Origin: Pseudomonas baltica
Lineage (GTDB): Bacteria > Pseudomonadota > Gammaproteobacteria > Pseudomonadales > Pseudomonadaceae
Length of the DNA stretch: 64,000 bases
NCBI RefSeq assembly: GCF_014235765.1
Contig: NZ_JACMYH010000001.1
Span: 992,001-1,056,000 of the forward strand
Reading direction: 5' to 3'
Positions 27,110-35,596 of this stretch are shown in pieces. Both the position numbers and the translations under genes were made by a program. The notes beneath the pieces were generated by a model. That model saw only the letters and a program-made list of their open reading frames with translations, ran no database searches and had not been told where the DNA came from. Positions within the stretch are counted from its first letter, which is position 1, and every line of letters starts with the position of its first letter.

Positions 27110-28098
27110 ACACCCCACACCACAAGGTCGCCGGTGGCCTGCTGGCATTGGCCATCAGCGCGCTCTGCGGCTGCGACCAACCAACGGCCGGGGTCACCCC
27201 ACCCGCCGCCGTGCAAGCCGCGCCTGCCACCACCGCCTACACGCCGATCACCGTGAAGCATGCCTTGGGTACGACCACTATCGACAAGCTGCCGCAACGT
27301 GTCGTGGCCTTCGACATGAGCGAGCTGGATAGCCTCGACCAACTTGGCGCGCCGGTGGTGGGCATCGCCAAGGACTATGTCGCCGACTTTCTGCTCAAGT
27401 ACCGCGATGATCCGAACATCGCCGATGTCGGTACCACCATCGAACCCAACCTCGAGCGCCTGCACGCGCTCAAGCCCGACCTGATCCTGATCTCGCCGTT
27501 GCAGGCGCGCAGCTATGACGAGCTCAGCCAGATCGCACCGACGGTCTACGACGACATCGACCTGACCAACAAACAGGGCAATTTCATCGAAACGGCAAAG
27601 CGTCACCTGACCCTGCTTGGCCGCATCCTGAACAAACCGGCATTGGCCGAGGAAAAGGTCGCGCTGATGGATGCCAAGGTCGAGCAGACGCGCAAGGTCA
27701 CCGAGGGGCGTCCCGAGAAAGCGCTGATCGTGTTGCACAACAATGGCGCCTTCACCTCATACGGCGTGAAATCGCGCTACGGCTTCATTTTCGACACTTT
27801 GGGCGTGAAGCCCGCCAGCAGCGACATCGAAGCCGGGCTGCACGGCCAGCCGATCTCCAACGAGTTCATTCAGCAGGCCGACCCGGACATCCTCTACGTC
27901 ATCGACCGCACCGCCGTCATGGAACGACGCCCGGCGCTGAACCTGGACAGCCTGGACAACCCCCTGCTGCGCAAGACCAAGGCTTGGACCCAGGGCCGGG
28001 TGATCTTCGTCGACGCCCGCACCTGGTACCTGTGCACCGCCAGCGTGACGTGTCTTTCACGCATGGCTGATGAGGTGATGGAGGGCTACGCACACTGA
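27106..28098 (+). CDS. Siderophore-binding lipoprotein (FatB/BauB-like)
   Basis: This 330-residue periplasmic binding protein has a lipoprotein signal ending LCGC (Cys at about residue 23). A type III binding fold follows, with VVAFDMSELDSLDQLGAPVVG, IADVGTTIEPNLERLHALKPDLIL and, near the end, GRVIFVDARTWYL. It should capture the iron-siderophore in the periplasm and pass it to the FatCD-type permeases. It is the last gene of the coupled transport operon, followed by a 149-base promoter region for the receptor. Confidence 0.9.
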   Translation: MNTPHHKVAGGLLALAISALCGCDQPTAGVTPPAAVQAAPATTAYTPITVKHALGTTTIDKLPQRVVAFDMSELDSLDQLGAPVVGIAKDYVADFLLKYRDDPNIADVGTTIEPNLERLHALKPDLILISPLQARSYDELSQIAPTVYDDIDLTNKQGNFIETAKRHLTLLGRILNKPALAEEKVALMDAKVEQTRKVTEGRPEKALIVLHNNGAFTSYGVKSRYGFIFDTLGVKPASSDIEAGLHGQPISNEFIQQADPDILYVIDRTAVMERRPALNLDSLDNPLLRKTKAWTQGRVIFVDARTWYLCTASVTCLSRMADEVMEGYAH

Positions 28099-28145
28099 TC
28101 CGAAGCGGCAAATGTGGCTGCTTGGCAACGGTCGCTCACGGCGAC

Positions 28146-28168
28146 GAGAATTATTATCGAATGTTAAT
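28146..28168. promoter_or_regulatory. Fur-box-like sequence before the receptor gene
   Basis: GAATTATTATCGAATGTTAATC resembles three NATWAT hexamers of the Fur consensus. It is 80 bases before the receptor start, in the expected place for iron control. Confidence 0.5.
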
Positions 28169-28247
28169 CTTTTCCATTGAGGACATTTCGTTTTGTTTCG
28201 GAACCCTAGTGAGCCTTCACTCATTACCGAACCGAAAGGAATCCAGC

Positions 28248-30491
28248 ATGTTGCCACACCGTCACCCGCGACCCGCGAATCCAGTCTCGACAGCACCGAC
28301 ATTCGCCCTGAGCCGTACCTGCACCGCCGTGCACATGGCTTTGCTGTTTGGCCTGAGCGGCGTTGCGATGGGCGCCCTCGGCGAGACGCAGGAGCAGGCT
28401 GAGAAAGCTCGCACAGCGCCCGACAAAGGCAGCCTGGTGCTGTCCGAGACCACAATCGAAGGCACCCAGGACACGCTTGGCACCCTGATGCCCGAGTACG
28501 CCGGCGGACAAGTGGCAACCGGTGGGCGGGTCGGCCTGCTCGGCAACAAAGACATCATGGAGACGCCCTTCAGCACCATCAGCTACACCGACAAATACAT
28601 TCGGGACAGGCAGGCCAAGGACATCACCGACGTGATCGCCGCCACCGACCCGTCGGTGTTCAACAATGGTATCAAGGGCACCTACGGCGAGAACTATTCG
28701 ATCCGCGGTTTCGGCGTGAGCGTCAGCGACATGACCGTCGACGGCCTCTACGGCATGGCGCCTTTCTACCGGGCATCGCCGGAAATGTACGAGCGTATCG
28801 AAGTGCTCAAGGGCCCCTCGGCGCTGCTCAATGGCATGCCACCCGGCGGCTCGGTGGGCGGCATCGTCAACTTGATTCCAAAACGCGCTGGCGATACCCC
28901 GCTGACGCGTCTGACCGGCACCTACCAATCGGATGCACAGTTCGGTGGGCATCTGGACATCGGTCGACGCTTCGGCGAGGGCAACCAATTCGGTGTGCGC
29001 TTCAACGGTGTCTACCGTGACGGCGACACCGCCACCGATGACCAGTCGTCGCGCAACGTGCTGTCGTCGCTGGCGCTGGACTGGCGCGGCGAGCGCGCCC
29101 GGCTGTCCGTCGACCTCTTCGACGCCGACGATCGTGTCAACGGTCAGAACCGCGGCATTGGCCTGGCTGCCGGCGTCGGCATTCCCAAGCCGCCGAAAGC
29201 GGGAACGCTGCTCAACCCTGACTGGGCCTACGTCGAAACCAAGGACAAAGGCGTCATCCTGCGCGGCGAGTACGACCTCAGCGACGCCGTGATGGCCTAC
29301 GGCGCGGTGGGCACCAGCAAAACCCATTACCAGTACAGCGGAGCCATATCCTCGGCCGTGATCAATGCGGCGGGTGATTTCAGAACGACCATGGGGCTGC
29401 TGAAAACCGAAATCGAGAAAACCTCGGCCGAGGTCGGCCTGCGTGGTCATTTCGATACGTTCGGCATCAATCACCAGTGGTCGGTGAACGCTACCCAATA
29501 CAGTGACAAGGAAAAAAACTTCGGTCTTCGTGCGGTCCCCAATTCAATCGTGACCACCAACATCTACCACCCTGTCTGGGGAGCAAAATCGCCCGAGTCC
29601 TGGCCGCCGGTTTCGCACACCGAAAACGACCTGAAGAGCTACGGCATAGCCGACACTCTGTCGATGTTCGACAATCGCCTACAGGTCACTGCGGGTGTGC
29701 GCCGTCAGGAAGTGGTCACCGATACGTTCAGCGTCGTCACCGGCGCGCGCAACCGACCCAATTATGATACCCATGCCACCTCCCCTGCAGGCGCCATCCT
29801 GTTCAAGCTCACCGACAACCTGTCGCTGTATGCCAACTACATCGAGGGCCTGAGCAAGGGTGCCTCGGCGCCTGCGAGCGCCGCCAACGCCGGTGATGTG
29901 TTCGCGCCGTTCAAGTCCAAGCAGAAGGAAGTCGGCCTCAAGCTCGACCTGGGCACCTTCACCCACACCCTGGCGGTGTTCGAGATCAAGCGCCCGAACG
30001 CCTACACCGACCCGGCCACCAATATCTATTCGTTCGGCGGTGAACAGCGCAACCGCGGCGTGGAGTGGGGTTTCTTCGGCTCGCCGATGATGGATGTGCG
30101 GCTGATGGGCGGTGTTGCCTACGTCGACCCGGAAGTGACCAAGAGCGCCGGTGGCGCCACGGACGGCAAGAAGGCCACCGGTTATCCCAAACTGCAGGGC
30201 AAGCTCGGCATGGAATGGGACACGCCCCTGCTTGAAGGCCTGACGCTGACCGCCAATGCCACGGCGGTCTCCGAGCAATACATCAACGCCGACAACAGCC
30301 TGTCCGTCCCCGGCTACACCCTTTTCGATGCCGGTGCGCGTTACACCACGCACGTCTCCAACAAACCCGTGACCTTGCGTGCCAACGTGCGCAACCTGAC
30401 CGACAAGGATTACTGGGGCATGCCGCTCACTCAGAGCCTGGGCCTGGGCGCTCCGCGCACTTATGAGCTGTCGGCCAGCGTAGACTTCTAG
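28248..30491 (+). CDS. TonB-dependent ferric siderophore receptor
   Basis: This 747-residue outer-membrane receptor has a signal region to about residue 45 and a plug domain at about 90-200. Plug features are TPFSTISYTDKYIRDRQAKD, NYSIRGFGV, YERIEVLKGPSALLNG and PPGGSVGGIVNLIPKR. A 22-strand barrel follows and ends in DF*, the usual terminal aromatic residue. There is no N-terminal signalling domain, in contrast to the receptor at 40921. AAAGGAATCC stands before the ATG at 28248. By position it should be the receptor for ferric pseudomonine. Confidence 0.9.
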   Translation: MLPHRHPRPANPVSTAPTFALSRTCTAVHMALLFGLSGVAMGALGETQEQAEKARTAPDKGSLVLSETTIEGTQDTLGTLMPEYAGGQVATGGRVGLLGNKDIMETPFSTISYTDKYIRDRQAKDITDVIAATDPSVFNNGIKGTYGENYSIRGFGVSVSDMTVDGLYGMAPFYRASPEMYERIEVLKGPSALLNGMPPGGSVGGIVNLIPKRAGDTPLTRLTGTYQSDAQFGGHLDIGRRFGEGNQFGVRFNGVYRDGDTATDDQSSRNVLSSLALDWRGERARLSVDLFDADDRVNGQNRGIGLAAGVGIPKPPKAGTLLNPDWAYVETKDKGVILRGEYDLSDAVMAYGAVGTSKTHYQYSGAISSAVINAAGDFRTTMGLLKTEIEKTSAEVGLRGHFDTFGINHQWSVNATQYSDKEKNFGLRAVPNSIVTTNIYHPVWGAKSPESWPPVSHTENDLKSYGIADTLSMFDNRLQVTAGVRRQEVVTDTFSVVTGARNRPNYDTHATSPAGAILFKLTDNLSLYANYIEGLSKGASAPASAANAGDVFAPFKSKQKEVGLKLDLGTFTHTLAVFEIKRPNAYTDPATNIYSFGGEQRNRGVEWGFFGSPMMDVRLMGGVAYVDPEVTKSAGGATDGKKATGYPKLQGKLGMEWDTPLLEGLTLTANATAVSEQYINADNSLSVPGYTLFDAGARYTTHVSNKPVTLRANVRNLTDKDYWGMPLTQSLGLGAPRTYELSASVDF

Positions 30492-30641
30492 AACCAGGCC
30501 GGCCCGTCGGCACTCGCTTCCCTGGGCGCAGGTCAACGTGCCGGCCCAGGGCCTTTTCGCGGCCACCGGCCGCGCCTACGAAGGCGCTGCTCGTTGGGCG
30601 GGAGCGGCCGTTCGCAGGCTCGACGCATCGCAAATGAACTT

Positions 30642-30665
30642 GTGACCAGACGCGGTTACAGTCAC
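30642..30665. promoter_or_regulatory. Putative TetR operator upstream of tetR
   Basis: GTGACCA at 30642 and GTCAC at 30661-30665 form GTGAC-N14-GTCAC, 39 bases before the TetR gene. The same geometry occurs at 31322-31345 before the efflux genes. The rest of the 212-base gap between the receptor and tetR holds GC-rich sequence with a degenerate REP-like piece near 30555-30585 and nothing else recognised. Confidence 0.5.
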
Positions 30666-30703
30666 TCTCTGTAGATCCCCGTCTACCGAGCCCTACCACC
30701 GCC

Positions 30704-31318
30704 ATGACCCGCCAGCTCCCCGCTTTCCCCTCACGGGGCCCATCCGATCACAGCGTTCGCGATCAGATCGTCGAGGCCGCCATGGCCCACTTCGGCCATT
30801 ACGGCTATGACAAGACCACGGTATCGGACCTTGCCAAGGCCATCGGCTTTTCCAAGGCCTACATCTACAAGTTCTTCGAATCCAAGCAGGCCATCGGCGA
30901 AATGATCTGCGCCAGCCGGCTGGCCATGATCATGGCCGTGGTCGACCAGGCCATGGACCAAGCCAGCAGCCCGTCCGACAAGCTGACGCGTCTGTTCAAG
31001 GCCGTGGTGGAAGCCGGCAGCGAGCTGTTTTTCCATGATCGCAAGCTCTACGACATCGCCGCTGTCGCGGCGCGGGACAACTGGCCCTCGGCGGCGGCAC
31101 ACGGCCAACGCCTGCATGGGCTGATCGAGCAGATCCTGCGCGAAGGCAGAGAAACCGGCGAGTTCGAACACCAGACACCTTTGGACGAAGCGAGCCATGG
31201 GATCTTTCTGGTGATGCGGCCCTACATCAGTCCAGTGCAGCTGCAATACAACCTCGAGAGCGCCTCGCTCGCCGCCGCGCAACTGCCCGCCTTGATACTG
31301 AGGAGCCTGGCACCCTGA
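30704..31318 (+). CDS. TetR-family transcriptional regulator
   Basis: This 204-residue regulator has an N-terminal TetR helix-turn-helix (about 22-68: IVEAAMAHFGHYGYDKTTVSDLA, then IGFSKAYIYKFFESKQ). The ligand-binding C-terminal half differs from known members. It lies 73 bases before the RND operon on the same strand, and both promoters carry GTGAC-N14-GTCAC, so it probably represses itself and the pump until an effector binds. Confidence 0.88.
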   Translation: MTRQLPAFPSRGPSDHSVRDQIVEAAMAHFGHYGYDKTTVSDLAKAIGFSKAYIYKFFESKQAIGEMICASRLAMIMAVVDQAMDQASSPSDKLTRLFKAVVEAGSELFFHDRKLYDIAAVAARDNWPSAAAHGQRLHGLIEQILREGRETGEFEHQTPLDEASHGIFLVMRPYISPVQLQYNLESASLAAAQLPALILRSLAP

Positions 31319-31321
31319 TAT

Positions 31322-31345
31322 GTGACCATTGACTGATTTGGTCAC
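31322..31345. promoter_or_regulatory. Putative TetR operator upstream of the RND operon
   Basis: GTGACCA (31322-31328) and TGGTCAC (31339-31345) form a perfect 7-bp inverted repeat with a 10-base spacer, 47 bases before the pump start. The arms contain GTGAC-N14-GTCAC, as in the site before tetR. Confidence 0.6.
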
Positions 31346-31391
31346 TAGTATCAGAATCGGATTCCTTCAACCCGCTTGCGTAAGGAATCCC

Positions 31392-32498
31392 ATGTCTCGG
31401 CTTAGCGCTCCAGTGCTCGGCATTTGCCTGCTGCCTGTGTTTCTGACCGCCTGCGACGGCCAGCCCAGCACTGTCGACCCGCGCACACAGCCACCTTTGG
31501 TAAGGGTGATCGAGGCCGGCCATGCAACGGATGTCGACCGCGCGTTTACCGGGGTGGTGGCAGCGCGCGTGCAAAGCGACCTGGGCTTTCGAGTGGGGGG
31601 CAAGGTCGTGGAGCGTTTCGTCGATGCTGGCCAGTCGGTCAGCCGCGGACAGCGGTTGATGCGACTCGACCCCGCCGACCTGGCACTGCAGTCCAACGCC
31701 CGCGAGCAAGCCGTGGCCGCTGCCCAGGCGCTGGCCACGCAGACTGCGAACGATGAGCGGCGCAATCGCCAACTGGTTGCCAGCGGCGCCATTTCCGCTG
31801 CCAACTACGACCGCTTCAAGTCAGCGGCCGACACTGCCCGAGCCGATCTGGTAGCACTGCAGGCGCAGGCAGCCGTGGGCCGCAACGAAGCCAGCTACGC
31901 TACCCTGACCGCGGATTCCGACGGTGTGGTCGTGGCCACCCTGGCCGAACCAGGCCAGGTCGTGAGCGCCGGACAACCTGTGGTGAAGCTGGCCAAGGCA
32001 GGCCTGCGCGAAGCGGTCGTGCAACTGCCCGAAACCCTGCGGCCGGCGCCGGGCAGCACCGCCCAGGCCAGGCTGTTCGGCAGTTCCGGCAACAGCGTCA
32101 GCGCCACGCTGCGACAGCTGGCCGACGCTGCCGACCCGCTGACCCGCACCTTCGAAGCGCGCTATGTGCTGAACGGCGAACAGGCCAATGCGCCGCTGGG
32201 CTCGACCGTGACCCTTGCCATTGCCCCGACGCCTTCGCTAGCCGACGCCCTGAGCGTGCCCATGGCCGCCATTCACGACCCAGGCAACGGGCCAGGTGTG
32301 TGGATCGTCGCGGGCACGCCGGCGGTGATCGCATGGCGGGCAATCCAGGTCGTCGGCCTGGGAGATGACACAGCCACTGTGCGCGGCGTGCTTCCAGGTG
32401 AGCGGTTGGTTGCCCTGGGCCCGCACCTGCTTCATGAGGGCGAGGAAGTGCTGCTGGCGCCGCAGGATCTGCGCGTCCAGGCCGGGTCTCAGCCATGA
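31392..32498 (+). CDS. RND efflux periplasmic adaptor lipoprotein
   Basis: This 368-residue membrane fusion protein has a lipoprotein signal ending LTAC. It shows the split barrel-sandwich motif GFRVGGKVVERFVDAGQ and YATLTADSDGVVVATLAEPGQVV, flanking a short coiled-coil hairpin (about 90-150). AAGGAATCCC precedes the ATG. Its stop overlaps the pump start as ATGA. It links the RND pump to an outer-membrane channel; no channel gene is in the operon, so one from elsewhere must serve. Confidence 0.9.
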   Translation: MSRLSAPVLGICLLPVFLTACDGQPSTVDPRTQPPLVRVIEAGHATDVDRAFTGVVAARVQSDLGFRVGGKVVERFVDAGQSVSRGQRLMRLDPADLALQSNAREQAVAAAQALATQTANDERRNRQLVASGAISAANYDRFKSAADTARADLVALQAQAAVGRNEASYATLTADSDGVVVATLAEPGQVVSAGQPVVKLAKAGLREAVVQLPETLRPAPGSTAQARLFGSSGNSVSATLRQLADAADPLTRTFEARYVLNGEQANAPLGSTVTLAIAPTPSLADALSVPMAAIHDPGNGPGVWIVAGTPAVIAWRAIQVVGLGDDTATVRGVLPGERLVALGPHLLHEGEEVLLAPQDLRVQAGSQP

Positions 32499-35400
32499 GC
32501 GGCAGTCGCTTCAACCTGTCCGCCCTCGCCGTGCGCGAGCGGTCGGTGACGCTGTTCCTGATTTTCCTGATCGCCATCGTCGGCACCCTGTCGTTCTTCA
32601 AGCTGGGCCGCGCCGAGGATCCGCCGTTCACGGTAAAGCAGATGACCGTGGTCACGGCCTGGCCCGGCGCGACCGCGCAGCAGATGCAGGACCTGGTGGC
32701 CGAGCCTCTGGAGAAGCGTCTGCAGGAGTTGAAATGGTACGAGCGCAGCGAAACCTACACCCGACCGGGCCTGGCCTTCACCCTCCTGTTTCTGCAGGAC
32801 AAGACCCCGCCTGCTCAGGTCGAGGACGAGTTCTACCAGGCACGCAAAAAGCTCAGCGATGCGGCCAGTAGCCTGCCGGCCGGGGTGGTCGGACCCATGG
32901 TCAACGATGAGTTCGCCGACGTCACCTTCGCCCTGTTCGCGCTCAAGGCGCAAGGCGAGCCGCAACGCCTGCTGGTGCGTGAAGCCGAATCACTGCGTCA
33001 GCGCCTGCTGCACGTACCCGGGGTGAAGAAGGTCAATATCATTGGCGAGCAGTCCGAACGGATCTTCGTGTCCTTTTCCCATGAGCGCCTGGCGACGCTG
33101 GGCGTTTCGCCGCAGGACATCTTCGCCAGCCTGAACGGACAGAACAGGCTGACCGCCGCAGGCGCCATAGAAACCCAAGGCCCTCAAGTCGTGGTACGAC
33201 TCGACGGTGCCTTCGGCACGTTGGACGCCATTCGCGACACGCCTGTCGTCGCCGGCCAGCGCACGCTCAAGCTGGGCGATGTGGCCACGGTTGCGCGCGG
33301 CTACGAAGACCCGGCCACGTTCATGGTGCGCCATCAGGGTGAACCGGCGCTGCTTCTCGGTGTGGTCATGCGTGATGGCTGGAACGGTCTGGAGCTGGGC
33401 AAGGCGCTGGCCGGCGAGACGGCGCGGATCAGCTCCGGGATGCCCTTGGGCATGACCTTCGCGCAGGTCACCGATCAGTCGGTGAACATCGGTTCGGCAG
33501 TGAACGAGTTCATGATCAAGTTCTTCGTCGCCCTGCTGGTGGTCATGGTGGTGTGCTTCGTGAGCATGGGCTGGCGCGTCGGCGTGGTGGTTGCGGCGGC
33601 GGTGCCGCTGACCCTGGCGATCGTGTTCGTGGTCATGGAAGCCACCGGCAAGCATTTCGACCGCATCACCCTGGGCTCGCTGATCCTGGCACTGGGGCTG
33701 CTGGTGGACGATGCAATCATCGCCATCGAGATGATGGTGGTGAAAATGGAGGAAGGCTACGACCGCATCGAAGCGTCGGCCTATGCCTGGAGCCACACCG
33801 CGGCGCCCATGCTGGCCGGCACCCTGGTGACCGCCGTCGGCTTCATGCCCAACGGCTTCGCCCAGTCCACGGCCGGCGAGTACACCAGCAACATGTTCTG
33901 GATCGTCGGCATCGCGCTGATCGCATCCTGGGTAGTGGCAGTGGTGTTCACCCCCTATCTGGGGGTGAAGCTGCTGCCGGCGATCAAGGCCGTCGAAGGC
34001 GGTCATGCAGCGATCTACGACACCCCTCACTACAACCGTTTTCGCCGGTTCCTGAATCAGGTCATTCGCTGGAAATGGCCGGTGGCAGGCTTGGTGCTCC
34101 TGTCTTTCGCCCTGGCGATCGTGGGCATGGCACAGGTCAAGAAGCAGTTCTTCCCCACCTCGGATCGGCCGGAAGTGCTGATCGAAGTGCAGATGCCCTA
34201 TGGCACGGCCATCGAGCAGACCAGCGCAGCCACCGCCAAGATCGAGGCCTGGCTGCGCCAGCAGGACGCGGCAAAGGTCGTGACTGCCTACATCGGCCAG
34301 GGCCCGCCGCGGTTCTATCTGGCGATGGCGCCCGAACTGCCGGACCCTTCGTTCGCCAAGATCGTCGTGCTTGCCGACAGCCAGGCTGCGCGCGAGGCCC
34401 TCAAGCTGAAGATCCGCGAGGCCGTGGCTCGGGGCCTGGCCCCCGAAGCGCGGGTGCGGGTGACCCAGCTGGTGTTCGGGCCCTACTCTCCCTACCCGGT
34501 GGCCTACCGCGTCATGGGGCCGGATCCGCAAGTGCTGCGTGAAATCGCCGGCAGGGTGCAGACGGTCATGCAGGGCAGCACGATGATGCGCACCGTCAAC
34601 CTCGACTGGGGGCCGCGGGTGCCCACCCTGCATTTCGTCCTGGACCAGGATCGCCTGCAGGCTATGGGCCTTAGTTCCGCTATGGTTGCCGAGCAGCTGC
34701 AGTTCCTGTTGTCCGGGGTACCGATCACCGCCGTGCGCGAGGACATTCGTTCGGTACAGGTGGTCGGCCGGGCAGCCGGGGGGATCCGCCTCGACCCGGC
34801 GAAAATCGGCGGCTTCACTCTCGTGGGCGGCAATGGCCAGCGCATCCCGCTGTCACAGATAGGCGCTGTCGAGGTCCGCATGGAAGATCCGCTTCTGCGC
34901 CGCCGCGATCGGGTGCCTACCTTGACCGTACGCGGCGACATCGCCGAACACCTGCAGCCGCCGGATGTCTCCAGCCAACTGACGAAAGCCCTGCAACCGA
35001 TCATCGCCACGCTTCCCGACGGCTACCGCATCGAACAGGCAGGCTCCATCGAAGAATCGGCCAAGGCCACCGCGGCACTGGCGCCGCTGTTTCCGATCAT
35101 GATCGCCATCACCCTGCTGATCATCATCCTGCAGACCCGCTCGATGTCAGCCATGACCATGGTGTTCCTCACCGCCCCATTGGGGCTGATCGGCGTGGTG
35201 CCTACACTGCTGCTGTTCAACCAGCCGTTCGGCATCAATGCCCTGGTCGGGCTGATCGCGCTGTCTGGCATTCTGATGCGCAACACGCTGATTCTGATCG
35301 GGCAGATCGACCTCAATGAGAAGAACGGCCTGGAGCCCTTCCACGCCGTGGTCGAAGCCACCGTGCAGCGCGCCCGGCCGGTGCTGCTGACGGCGCTGGC

Positions 35401-35596
35401 GGCGATCCTGGCGTTCATTCCACTGACCCATTCGGTGTTCTGGGGCACCTTGGCCTACACCCTCATAGGGGGCACGTTCGGCGGGACGGTGATGACCCTG
35501 ATATTCCTCCCCGCGATGTATTCAATCTGGTACCGCATTCGTCCGGATACCCGTTCAACACGTCATCCAATGACAGGCTTGGAGAAACACCCATGA
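32495..35596 (+). CDS. RND efflux pump inner-membrane transporter
   Basis: This 1033-residue protein of the AcrB/MexB superfamily has about 12 membrane helices and two large periplasmic loops. The proton-relay motif LGLLVDDAIIAIEMMVV (two adjacent Asp) is in helix 4, and FGINALVGLIALSGILMRN is in the second half. It belongs to the branch often annotated as HAE1-type or cation/multidrug pumps with unknown substrates. It is translationally coupled to the adaptor upstream and, unusually, to a ketosynthase gene downstream (4-base overlap). Confidence 0.92.
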   Translation: MSGSRFNLSALAVRERSVTLFLIFLIAIVGTLSFFKLGRAEDPPFTVKQMTVVTAWPGATAQQMQDLVAEPLEKRLQELKWYERSETYTRPGLAFTLLFLQDKTPPAQVEDEFYQARKKLSDAASSLPAGVVGPMVNDEFADVTFALFALKAQGEPQRLLVREAESLRQRLLHVPGVKKVNIIGEQSERIFVSFSHERLATLGVSPQDIFASLNGQNRLTAAGAIETQGPQVVVRLDGAFGTLDAIRDTPVVAGQRTLKLGDVATVARGYEDPATFMVRHQGEPALLLGVVMRDGWNGLELGKALAGETARISSGMPLGMTFAQVTDQSVNIGSAVNEFMIKFFVALLVVMVVCFVSMGWRVGVVVAAAVPLTLAIVFVVMEATGKHFDRITLGSLILALGLLVDDAIIAIEMMVVKMEEGYDRIEASAYAWSHTAAPMLAGTLVTAVGFMPNGFAQSTAGEYTSNMFWIVGIALIASWVVAVVFTPYLGVKLLPAIKAVEGGHAAIYDTPHYNRFRRFLNQVIRWKWPVAGLVLLSFALAIVGMAQVKKQFFPTSDRPEVLIEVQMPYGTAIEQTSAATAKIEAWLRQQDAAKVVTAYIGQGPPRFYLAMAPELPDPSFAKIVVLADSQAAREALKLKIREAVARGLAPEARVRVTQLVFGPYSPYPVAYRVMGPDPQVLREIAGRVQTVMQGSTMMRTVNLDWGPRVPTLHFVLDQDRLQAMGLSSAMVAEQLQFLLSGVPITAVREDIRSVQVVGRAAGGIRLDPAKIGGFTLVGGNGQRIPLSQIGAVEVRMEDPLLRRRDRVPTLTVRGDIAEHLQPPDVSSQLTKALQPIIATLPDGYRIEQAGSIEESAKATAALAPLFPIMIAITLLIIILQTRSMSAMTMVFLTAPLGLIGVVPTLLLFNQPFGINALVGLIALSGILMRNTLILIGQIDLNEKNGLEPFHAVVEATVQRARPVLLTALAAILAFIPLTHSVFWGTLAYTLIGGTFGGTVMTLIFLPAMYSIWYRIRPDTRSTRHPMTGLEKHP

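Noticed and set aside
32990..34633. 547-residue minus-strand frame inside the RND pump gene
   Set aside because: Antisense shadow with repetitive His/Asp/Gln/Gly composition; the pump is conserved on the other strand.
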